A stretch of 64,000 nt of DNA from Amphiduros pacificus (lineage: Eukaryota; Annelida; Polychaeta; Phyllodocida; Hesionidae). The position numbers and the translations under genes were made by a program. How positions within the stretch are numbered: position 1 is the stretch's first letter; every line of letters starts with the position of its first letter. Positions 56,759 through 64,000 of the stretch are shown piece by piece. The stretch is taken from assembly GCA_949316495.1 (NCBI GenBank), contig OX439011.1, forward strand, positions 25,908,495-25,972,494, given 5' to 3'. The notes beneath the pieces are model-generated. The model searched no databases and was not told where the DNA came from. It worked only from the letters and a program-made list of their open reading frames with translations.

Positions 56759-58789
56759 ATGTCTGGCTCATATCAAGACTTGCTCGACCATATGAAAAGC
56801 TCATTTGAGACACTTATTGAAAACTTCAACAGTGTGCTGGCTCTGAGGTGTGATTCAACAGTTCCAGAATTGCAAATACTCTCAGCTTCACTCGAATCAA
56901 CAGTGAGTGACATGTCTCAGATGTTTGATAGGATAGAAACTCGTCTCACTGAATTGGAAAGAAATGATACCAGAAACATCAGTCCTATTTCATCATTCCA
57001 ACAAGAATCCCCTTTGCCCGGTGCTTCAACAATTGGTGAAGACTACAACCCAACAATGTTTGAGAATTCAATTGATGTAGATTTAATTTCACATATTCCT
57101 GTTGACTATAGCTCACCTGTTGGATATTATGGTAATGATGATAACTCAATGTTGAATCCAACACAAGTAGATGACCACTTTCCTGTAGAATATTCACCAG
57201 TAGGGATCTCTGAACATGATGCTCAGCATATGGAAGACAGTGATAGTGATGTGGATGAAGATGAGTTGCATGACAATGGGGATGCAACACCCACCAAAAC
57301 AAAATGTCCCATGTGTCTGGATCCAATAAGAGAAAACATGGTGGTTCTCTACGATTGCTGTCATCTAATACACACAGGTTGTGTGAGAGACTGGGAGAAA
57401 AATCTAAGAAGACGTTTTGGAGACAATTACAAAAACCATTTAGTGTGTCCTGTGTGCAATGGCAAAGTGAAAAGATACACAGCTCCCACAAGTTCCAATA
57501 GCAAGGTGGTTGGTAATTTAGAACACAGTTCTCTATTACAAGCAAAGAGAAGGATTCTCTCTTCCCCTGCTACACCAGGGACCTACTGGCAGAGATTAAC
57601 CAAGCATGGTAGTAAACGGGGAGATGTGGAAAACGTGAGAAAATCTCTCTTTTCTAGTGGTGTATTACGTGCGAGCTCACCACTCCCATCTACATCATCT
57701 TCATCCGATCCCTCTACATCTACCGAATCTGTTGAGAGAAATCATGTTCCTGATCAAGTTACCTCTACGCCTACTGGTAGCTTTCAATATGAAACTTTCT
57801 TCTTGTATCTGTACAAATATGTGAACAGGGTCTTCTGTGGTGAACGTCTGCCATCACAATGCCAATTCGTTATGGATAGACGAATTGAAAATGACATGAT
57901 TTCCTATGAAACAGACAGAATTGAGATAACATTGAAGGGGGAGTCACCCATATTCTGCTGGTCATTGGTACAGAGGTTCCTACGTGTATTGCAAAATGTC
58001 ATTCAATACTGCATCAACTTGGAAAGATTTAATGAAGATGAATACATAGACGTTTGCAATCAGATCAGATCAAAATGTATCAAGACTGAGGATGACCCAT
58101 ATAAAAAATTAGAAGAGGTTTACAATGAGGCAAACAGTAGACTTTTTGGTGGGAATTTGCCCATGCCTTACATAGAGGTTGTGGAGGATGGGATCGATAA
58201 GTACACTGAATACAACAGATATGCACGCATCACACTTGTGGATTACAAGAACAGTATGATAGTATCGAGAAGTTTGATTGAGCAGATGGGTATCATGTAT
58301 AGAACAAAAAATCACCTATCTCGCCAATTTCCCAAAGAATTGGTTGATGATATAGAGAATTTTTTGGGCGAGATAGAGAAGACAATCTGGCAGGATGGAC
58401 AATCCAGCGAAGACAGTGACGATGAAGTCTTGATCAGTGACGTTGAGAAACAACGAACAGCAAAACTCAAGGAGGTTTATCATCAAGCAAACAGAACAAT
58501 GTTTGACAATAAACTTCCACTACAGGTCTTTCCGAAAGCTCAACATAACTCAAGAAACTCTGAGAACAGGCTGAAAAGGATCAATGACCGAAAATCTTTA
58601 TTTCTCTATTCTGAAAAGTCCACAATGAGAGTCTTAATGCAAGATATGATTGACAAAATGATGTTGATGCACCGCAGACTTACTGCCCTGGCCAATAGAC
58701 CACTGACGAGTGACAAGCAAGATGAGCTAGAAAGGAAAAAAATGGAACTGATATGGCAAAATTCGGGTCACAATCAATTTGGAAAATGA
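56759..58789 (+). CDS. RING protein with three internal SprT-like repeats, 676 aa
   Basis: N-terminal helical segment, an acidic serine-rich linker, a RING finger at about residues 183-233 (CPMCLDPI...CCHLIHTGC...CPVC), a Ser/Pro/Thr-rich linker, then three imperfect repeats of about 100 residues. Each repeat opens with a pattern like LY-x3-N-x3-F-x2-x-LP (LYKYVNRVFCGERLP, VYNEANSRLFGGNLP, VYHQANRTMFDNKLP) and ends with a helix such as LMQDMIDKMMLMHR. That opening and helix resemble the SprT/Spartan-like fold; I make no claim of protease activity. Likely an E3 ligase whose repeats bind substrate or DNA. Paralogous to the next gene, 128 bp downstream. Confidence 0.82.
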   Translation: MSGSYQDLLDHMKSSFETLIENFNSVLALRCDSTVPELQILSASLESTVSDMSQMFDRIETRLTELERNDTRNISPISSFQQESPLPGASTIGEDYNPTMFENSIDVDLISHIPVDYSSPVGYYGNDDNSMLNPTQVDDHFPVEYSPVGISEHDAQHMEDSDSDVDEDELHDNGDATPTKTKCPMCLDPIRENMVVLYDCCHLIHTGCVRDWEKNLRRRFGDNYKNHLVCPVCNGKVKRYTAPTSSNSKVVGNLEHSSLLQAKRRILSSPATPGTYWQRLTKHGSKRGDVENVRKSLFSSGVLRASSPLPSTSSSSDPSTSTESVERNHVPDQVTSTPTGSFQYETFFLYLYKYVNRVFCGERLPSQCQFVMDRRIENDMISYETDRIEITLKGESPIFCWSLVQRFLRVLQNVIQYCINLERFNEDEYIDVCNQIRSKCIKTEDDPYKKLEEVYNEANSRLFGGNLPMPYIEVVEDGIDKYTEYNRYARITLVDYKNSMIVSRSLIEQMGIMYRTKNHLSRQFPKELVDDIENFLGEIEKTIWQDGQSSEDSDDEVLISDVEKQRTAKLKEVYHQANRTMFDNKLPLQVFPKAQHNSRNSENRLKRINDRKSLFLYSEKSTMRVLMQDMIDKMMLMHRRLTALANRPLTSDKQDELERKKMELIWQNSGHNQFGK

Positions 58790-58917
58790 CATTGTTGCAG
58801 TTGTAATAAAGGCAAGGATCCATATATTTGTTGTGGTAGCTTGATATTGTTGCATTTGAATCAAGGTATTTATGGAAAGAAGGCATAATAAAGATAACAC
58901 AAAAACAATAAGGTATT

Positions 58918-61900
58918 ATGAGTTTTTCAGATTATGACGATGATGATATTATAAGGGAGTTACGATTGAGAGGAGAACAATTTACCAATGCAGTGGAAGA
59001 CTTCTTGGTGCTCAGATGCAATTCAATCGTACAGACATCAACTATCTTACAAAGCATAAGAAACTTTGTGTCCAATATCATACAGACCAATGGAGACAGT
59101 GTCAACCATCCAGCACCACCCTCTCTGATTCTTCCTAGTAGGGCTTCAAGTCCAATCTCTATGTCATCTTCTGACAGTGAATTAGAAAATCCATTTGGTG
59201 AAAAACAACCAGAGGGAAACAGTATCATTAGGCACGAAGAGAACATATCCAATCAAATCGTCATATCTGACAGTGAAGATGATGGGGAACACAATACTGT
59301 TGTAAAGGGAGAGAGCAACATCCCGCGCAAACCAGGTGGCCAACACACTGATAAGTATCAGAGTACTGCAGCATCACCTTTGATTTCATCTGCATCTAGC
59401 TCAACAAATGTAAGCATCACAGATTGTGTCATCTGTCTTGAAAATATATATATTGAAGATCTTGCTGTGTTATGGGGATGTTTCCATTACATGCATCACC
59501 ACTGTTTGAGAGAGTATGAAGCCAATCATGTGACATATGACTTCGAATGTGCTTACTGCAGAAGAAAGGTCAATCTCGTTTCAAGACCAATAAGCACATC
59601 CACTTCTCTGATATCAGCTTTGAAGAGTGAAATTGGGGAAATCAGACAGAGGGTGGACCAACTGTTCAAAAAACCTCTACCAGTGGCAGAATATTGGAAA
59701 GATTGGGAAGAGAAACAAAGAGAAGAATACATTGCATCATTGGTTCCTATTACTGGCTACAGGCCTGGCAACAAACATTTTGTGCCACCGCTGCTATCTT
59801 GCCAACCTTCAGAACCACCAGTTGTGTCACAAATGGACCTGATGGGTTTCTTTCTTAAGATATATAATGACATGAACAAGACTGTTTTTGCAAACACCCT
59901 CCCCAACAACTGTGAAATACAGATGGGGCCAAACATTCGTCACCACACAATTGATGTTTTTCTGAAAAAAGAAAGAATACGCTTTAGATTAGAATCAAAC
60001 TTAGTCTTGCTTACGCCTAAGTTGATTGGAGATTATGTCAGTCTCTTTAACAAACAATGTAAGCTTAATGACCAAAGCAATTTGAAAAGGTATGAAGACA
60101 ATCTGATGAAATGGGTAGCACTGTATAGGACACTTGATATCGATACATGGTATTTACAAAATGTCTATGATCGTGCAATTCAATATGTCTTTTTAAACAC
60201 CACACTCCTGCCCCCTCCACTCATCCAAATGATTGAACCTTACGAAGAGGATGAAACCATGAACACAATTGAGCATAAAAATGGACAGACTACCATCAGA
60301 GTGATTCGTTCACCTAGTAGGGTTGTCATGGTGCAGGGATTTATTCAGGAATTAACAAGGGAGTTCAGGGTTCGCAATGACATAGGCAATCTATCAGAGG
60401 AATGTCAGAAAGACTTGGAAAAATTCACATACAAGGAGAAGATTGCAGCTGATGTTGAGCAATTGGTGGACACGAGACTTGATGAAAAGGCGCGTGACAC
60501 TGTATCAAACAATTCATCAAACAGAAATGAAAAGAATTGTGGGGGGACCAGAGGAGTCATGATTCAGCCCGGGGATGTCAGTCCAATGTCCCCCAATGAA
60601 TTCAATATCTTCTTATCAAAAATCTACAATCACATTGCATTGACACAGATTAGGCATTTGCTTCCGAAGTGGTGTGATTTGACCGTTGGTCCAGGTGTTA
60701 CTTATAACCTTTATGAAATGATGGAGAGCAAAACAAAGATACGCTTGTGGTCCACACTTGAAACAAGGCAACAATGTGCAGAAGTGGCAAAGGAGTTTGT
60801 TTGTCTTGTAGCAACTGCCTATAGAAGGAGAAAAAGATTTTCCGATGTTGGGGTGAACGAAGACGCACTGGACAATCTGATAGACTATGGGAATAGACTT
60901 AAGAAGTACCTATTGGAGAATGATGAATGGAATATGGACATCTGGTATCTGAAAGAATTGTATGTTCAAGCATGCAGTGCAATATTCAGAGATAAACCTG
61001 ATGTGCAACTAGATATTGTGTTACTTGATCAAATGAGTGGTCAACATGAGGCATGGACATCTTATGGAGACCGAACTGGTTTGCATGACACAGTCAACCT
61101 CTTTAGTCAAGGAGGCCGTCCATCCTTGGTTTGTTCATTTCTCAAACATTTGTATCAGAAAAGAGATAAAGAACAAGCACACATGCACCCCAGAGGTGCT
61201 CTCACAGAGGTAAAACAAGACTATCTTAGAGAGCAGATGAAAGTAGCCAAGGAGAGTGAAAGGTTAGACAATATTATGGAAAAGAAATTTCTGTCGAGAT
61301 TGGCCAGTCAAGCACAAAGCATTGAAAATGCTAAGAAAAAAGAATCAATCGATCAACAAGGAACAGATGACTCATGTGATGAGGTTGATGATGACAAAAA
61401 TATGAATGAGGAAAGATTTGTTTGTGATAGACTTTGTGACCTTTACAAGCTTGCAAATCAGGAAATGTTCCGGGGGAGTCTTCCAAGACAATTGTGGGTG
61501 AGATTCAACCGTGCAACATCCAACAATATAGCAACACTTGTCAGACGAGACCAGCGTGCATGCAAATATACGGTCAGCAGACACTTGAATGTACGAGACA
61601 TGGCTAGAAACATGCTTGGTCAGATGATTCGACTGTACCGACAATGGTTTTCAAATATTGGTGATAGTGTGACAATGGATCACCTTGTGAAGAAGAGGAG
61701 TGATATTCTAGAGGATTTTTTACAGCAATATTCCAACATTTCAAAAGAAAAACATGTTCTGTATGACAATAGATGGGAACATACAACCCCGTCACAGGCA
61801 ACACAGGATGGATTGTCAACCAAACTATCTGTATCTTCATCTGCCAGTCCCTTCTCACTCAATGATCAGGAAAGTGAAAGTGATAGCAATGATGAATATT

Positions 61901-62262
61901 TCAATCTATCCATTCAAGAACTATCTCAGAAGCTTAAGGCTCTATATGCTGACATCAACAAGACCCTCTTCAAGAATGGTTTGCCTGCAAATCTTCATGT
62001 ACAGACATTTTGCCCTACACCGGGAAGATCTTCTGTTTTGAAGAAACTGGAAGGGAGGGATGATGCTGTTATGTTGAGAGTATGCAGAAAGACAAGACTG
62101 GGAAAGCTTGCAAAAGAACTCATTGATCTGATGATCAAATTTTACAGACGTAATATGGCAGACTCTACTGTTTTAAATGTTGACAGGGCAGAATTGAAAT
62201 TGAAGATTGATGATTATATTCAAAAACTCAGAAAAAATCCATTCTATTCAGATTATTTTTGA
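58918..62262 (+). CDS. RING protein with about six SprT-like repeats, 1114 aa
   Basis: Same layout as the previous gene, expanded. N-terminal helices (LVLRCNSIV, cf. LALRCDSTV in the paralogue) and acidic/serine linker, RING at about residues 170-212 (CVICLENI...CFHYMHHHC...CAYC), then about six repeats opening with motifs like IYNDMNKTVFANTLP, LYKLANQEMFRGSLP and LYADINKTLFKNGLP, with closing helices such as LAKELIDLMIKFYRR. Repeat pairs alternate with a WYLQNVYDRA / WYLKELYVQA type, suggesting that two-repeat units were duplicated. Probable E3 ligase with a modular binding region. AATAAA follows the stop. Confidence 0.83.
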   Translation: MSFSDYDDDDIIRELRLRGEQFTNAVEDFLVLRCNSIVQTSTILQSIRNFVSNIIQTNGDSVNHPAPPSLILPSRASSPISMSSSDSELENPFGEKQPEGNSIIRHEENISNQIVISDSEDDGEHNTVVKGESNIPRKPGGQHTDKYQSTAASPLISSASSSTNVSITDCVICLENIYIEDLAVLWGCFHYMHHHCLREYEANHVTYDFECAYCRRKVNLVSRPISTSTSLISALKSEIGEIRQRVDQLFKKPLPVAEYWKDWEEKQREEYIASLVPITGYRPGNKHFVPPLLSCQPSEPPVVSQMDLMGFFLKIYNDMNKTVFANTLPNNCEIQMGPNIRHHTIDVFLKKERIRFRLESNLVLLTPKLIGDYVSLFNKQCKLNDQSNLKRYEDNLMKWVALYRTLDIDTWYLQNVYDRAIQYVFLNTTLLPPPLIQMIEPYEEDETMNTIEHKNGQTTIRVIRSPSRVVMVQGFIQELTREFRVRNDIGNLSEECQKDLEKFTYKEKIAADVEQLVDTRLDEKARDTVSNNSSNRNEKNCGGTRGVMIQPGDVSPMSPNEFNIFLSKIYNHIALTQIRHLLPKWCDLTVGPGVTYNLYEMMESKTKIRLWSTLETRQQCAEVAKEFVCLVATAYRRRKRFSDVGVNEDALDNLIDYGNRLKKYLLENDEWNMDIWYLKELYVQACSAIFRDKPDVQLDIVLLDQMSGQHEAWTSYGDRTGLHDTVNLFSQGGRPSLVCSFLKHLYQKRDKEQAHMHPRGALTEVKQDYLREQMKVAKESERLDNIMEKKFLSRLASQAQSIENAKKKESIDQQGTDDSCDEVDDDKNMNEERFVCDRLCDLYKLANQEMFRGSLPRQLWVRFNRATSNNIATLVRRDQRACKYTVSRHLNVRDMARNMLGQMIRLYRQWFSNIGDSVTMDHLVKKRSDILEDFLQQYSNISKEKHVLYDNRWEHTTPSQATQDGLSTKLSVSSSASPFSLNDQESESDSNDEYFNLSIQELSQKLKALYADINKTLFKNGLPANLHVQTFCPTPGRSSVLKKLEGRDDAVMLRVCRKTRLGKLAKELIDLMIKFYRRNMADSTVLNVDRAELKLKIDDYIQKLRKNPFYSDYF

Positions 62263-62271
62263 TTTTTATGA

Positions 62272-62277
62272 AATAAA
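62272..62277 (+). terminator. Poly(A) signal of the 1114-aa RING gene
   Basis: AATAAA 10 bp after the stop codon at 62262. Confidence 0.6.
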
Positions 62278-62289
62278 GACCATTTTATC

Positions 62290-63714
62290 ATGAAAGCATT
62301 GACGTTGTGTTTTTGTATGTACCCAACAAAATTCAAGATGGAAGTTAGCTCTGTATATGTACCCACTGAGATGTTCAGTAGACTCTCAAAGACAGATTGG
62401 GACCCTAACGATCCCATTCCGTCAATCCATGGTAATCCAGAGGGGGATGGGGTATCTACAGTACCATATATATATTGCGTCGATGATGTTCATCTTGAAC
62501 ACTCAAAAGAACCTTTGTATAACATTAAAGTCACGCTGAGGTACCCTTCCGCCTGTAAGATATGGGATGAGACCACGGCTGTAGAAAACATTCCAAGCAC
62601 TAAATGCAAGTATGAGGAGTATTGGGGTAAAGGATATATTGGGGTCTTGCGCAGCTTTCATGATGGGAAACGCTACATTATATTCAATCCAAGAAAATTT
62701 ATTATTTCATTGGAAGACACAGACACTGGTCGTATACTATTTCATAACCGGCTACTAGATGAAACATCAGAGGGTGGAATACATCAAGTGGATGTAGAGA
62801 ATGTGCAAGAGTACATGTACGATAGAAGTCACAATGACCATCAGAGGAGCCTGAATGAGTTCATGATGAACACAATTGGAGCCAAATTTATTGATCTTCG
62901 CAAAGATTACTTTGACCTGACTTATATTGGTCGAATAAAGGGACGTCCAATTGCTGCTGTATGTCACATCATGAAAAGAATTCTCGACAGAGTGAAGGTT
63001 AACCAAGTCAGTGGATGTTGGGTGGCCCATAAAGGGGATTACATTAAGACATTTTGGGCATCGAAAGGTGGCTTAACCTTCAATGACATCTTTCACTTTC
63101 CAGAAGACCTTAGGAGGAACGAAGAGCCAATTGTAATAAAGAACCGGCACATTCTCCATGCTCCAATATGTGAACTCACTCTGGGTGCTAAACACACCTT
63201 ATGCTGCAGACCATTTCACCTGAAATTGGGAACAAGTAGAGAAAATGCTATACATATAAAAGTTAGGAAGTCTTTGGACCAACTGTTTGACTTTTCATTT
63301 GCCGAAATGCGACAGTATGCATATCATATACTCTGTCTTTCTGATCTGGTGCAAAGGCAAGTGCACGTGTTGACACAAGAAGAACTGGAAGTAGTGAAAA
63401 GAAGAAAGGGGAACAGAATGTTAAATTGTGAAGACATGCAGACAAAACGAAAATCAAACATCATTATTGGGACACCTCATATGGGAGAGAGCCATGGTGA
63501 TGAGGAGCATGAGGAAAATGAAGATAAGCTTTTCGTTGATGAAGGAATTGATGGCAGTAAAAGTGAACTTGTTGAAATATCAGAAGGTAAAACCTTGTAC
63601 AAAAATTATGATGATCGAGATGAACACGACGATGAGCACCACTCGATGATGAGACTACTTGGGAAGGATAGCAAAACAAAGGCTATTTATGTAGACAAAC
63701 TGATAAAGGAATGA
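62290..63714 (+). CDS. Hypothetical protein, 474 aa
   Basis: Unknown family. Mixed alpha/beta globular part (residues about 20-370), then a Lys-rich segment (VVKRRKGNR, TKRKS) and an acidic C-terminal tail (DEEHEENEDKLFVDE). No membrane segment. The ATG at 62290 lies right after the poly(A) signal of the preceding gene; the ATG at 62338 has better context (AAGATGG) and may be the real start. Ends 7 bp before the next gene. Confidence 0.65.
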   Translation: MKALTLCFCMYPTKFKMEVSSVYVPTEMFSRLSKTDWDPNDPIPSIHGNPEGDGVSTVPYIYCVDDVHLEHSKEPLYNIKVTLRYPSACKIWDETTAVENIPSTKCKYEEYWGKGYIGVLRSFHDGKRYIIFNPRKFIISLEDTDTGRILFHNRLLDETSEGGIHQVDVENVQEYMYDRSHNDHQRSLNEFMMNTIGAKFIDLRKDYFDLTYIGRIKGRPIAAVCHIMKRILDRVKVNQVSGCWVAHKGDYIKTFWASKGGLTFNDIFHFPEDLRRNEEPIVIKNRHILHAPICELTLGAKHTLCCRPFHLKLGTSRENAIHIKVRKSLDQLFDFSFAEMRQYAYHILCLSDLVQRQVHVLTQEELEVVKRRKGNRMLNCEDMQTKRKSNIIIGTPHMGESHGDEEHEENEDKLFVDEGIDGSKSELVEISEGKTLYKNYDDRDEHDDEHHSMMRLLGKDSKTKAIYVDKLIKE

Positions 63715-63721
63715 GCCAGAC

Positions 63722-64000
63722 ATGGTCAACTTGTTGTTACTACTTCTTGCTGCAGGACTAACCAGTCTAGTTATAGCAGATGATGGTTTTCAGTGTAATA
63801 TACGATTTCAAAATATGAAGGTGGTTCCCAACAAAAGACTCCTTTGTGGGGAGTTTGTGATCACCAAACCCCCTTACACTGAAAGCATTATGATGAATAA
63901 CAGGTCATTCACCCTTGAAGCCACAACAGATCCAATGGAACCAAAGGATATGTTCACAGTGGTGCTTTCAAACAATGTATGTCATGAGACTGGACGGTTC
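63722..64000 (+). CDS. Family B envelope glycoprotein, 5' part (runs off the window)
   Basis: Starts with a signal peptide (MVNLLLLLLAAGLTSLVIA) and continues with a sequence that closely matches the first ~90 residues of 10347..11693: RFQNMKVVPNKRLLCGEFVIT, then MMNNRSFTLEA and VVLSNNVCHETGRF. The gene is cut by the window end. It extends the glycoprotein family to four members here, two of each subfamily, at both ends of the window. Confidence 0.85.
   Translation, partial: MVNLLLLLLAAGLTSLVIADDGFQCNIRFQNMKVVPNKRLLCGEFVITKPPYTESIMMNNRSFTLEATTDPMEPKDMFTVVLSNNVCHETGRF

Noticed and set aside
57304-57501. Overlapping frame in the RING gene
   Set aside because: Shadow frame without independent start signals.
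1-64000. Polinton, retrovirus or nimavirus origin
   Set aside because: No integrase, reverse transcriptase or protein-primed polymerase seen; the split UL15-type terminase indicates Herpesvirales.
1-64000. CRISPR arrays, tRNA or rRNA genes
   Set aside because: The repeat arrays have no unique spacers of constant length, and no cloverleaf or rRNA-like stretch was seen.

Overview
This window reads as part of a large double-stranded DNA virus of the herpesvirus order (Herpesvirales), most like the mollusc/invertebrate herpesvirus group (Malacoherpesviridae). It is either a viral genome or a young integrated copy. The anchor is a UL15/UL89-type terminase: a Walker A exon (45933..46790), a Walker B exon (26794..27374) and a nuclease exon (25218..25871), all on the minus strand with canonical splice sites. 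About 48 genes are packed on both strands with short gaps, AATAAA signals and overlapping 3' ends. No host gene, tRNA, rRNA, integrase or reverse transcriptase was seen. Nearly all frames look whole, so the element looks young; one glycoprotein gene (19115..21504) looks broken about once. I cannot tell from sequence alone whether it is integrated. The family assignment beyond the order is inference.

Layout. 1..3860: repeat-rich, gene-poor end. A perfect 140-bp inverted repeat flanks a 115-bp tandem array, an 18-bp array and a double-RING gene; a ~170-bp array follows. 3833..16713: a membrane glycoprotein, a dual-specificity-phosphatase-like gene, a 965-aa coiled-coil protein behind a second repeat array, a second glycoprotein, a Bcl-2 homologue, an HMG-box-like protein and a spastin-like AAA ATPase. 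16907..25163: a deoxynucleoside kinase fused to a PIM-like protein kinase, a broken glycoprotein and several unknowns. 25218..46790: the terminase, whose first intron (about 18.6 kb) encloses eleven genes, including a macro-OTU fusion and a 2,281-aa OTU/coiled-coil protein. 46886..64000: an EGF-lipocalin membrane protein, a FEN/XRN-type nuclease, a Pif1/UL5-type helicase, coiled-coil proteins, two large paralogous RING proteins with internal repeats, and a truncated glycoprotein at the window edge.

How it fits together. Core functions visible are DNA packaging (terminase), replication/recombination (helicase, FEN-type nuclease) and nucleotide supply (dNK). Host-control functions are unusually rich: three RING proteins and two OTU proteins act on ubiquitin, a macro domain on ADP-ribose, Bcl-2 on apoptosis, phosphatase and kinase on signalling, EGF-lipocalin on receptors or small ligands, and spastin on microtubules or membranes. 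DNA polymerase, major capsid protein and capsid protease were not recognised here and presumably lie outside the window or are too diverged to see. Most start codons given are the first ATG judged plausible from TATA spacing and context.
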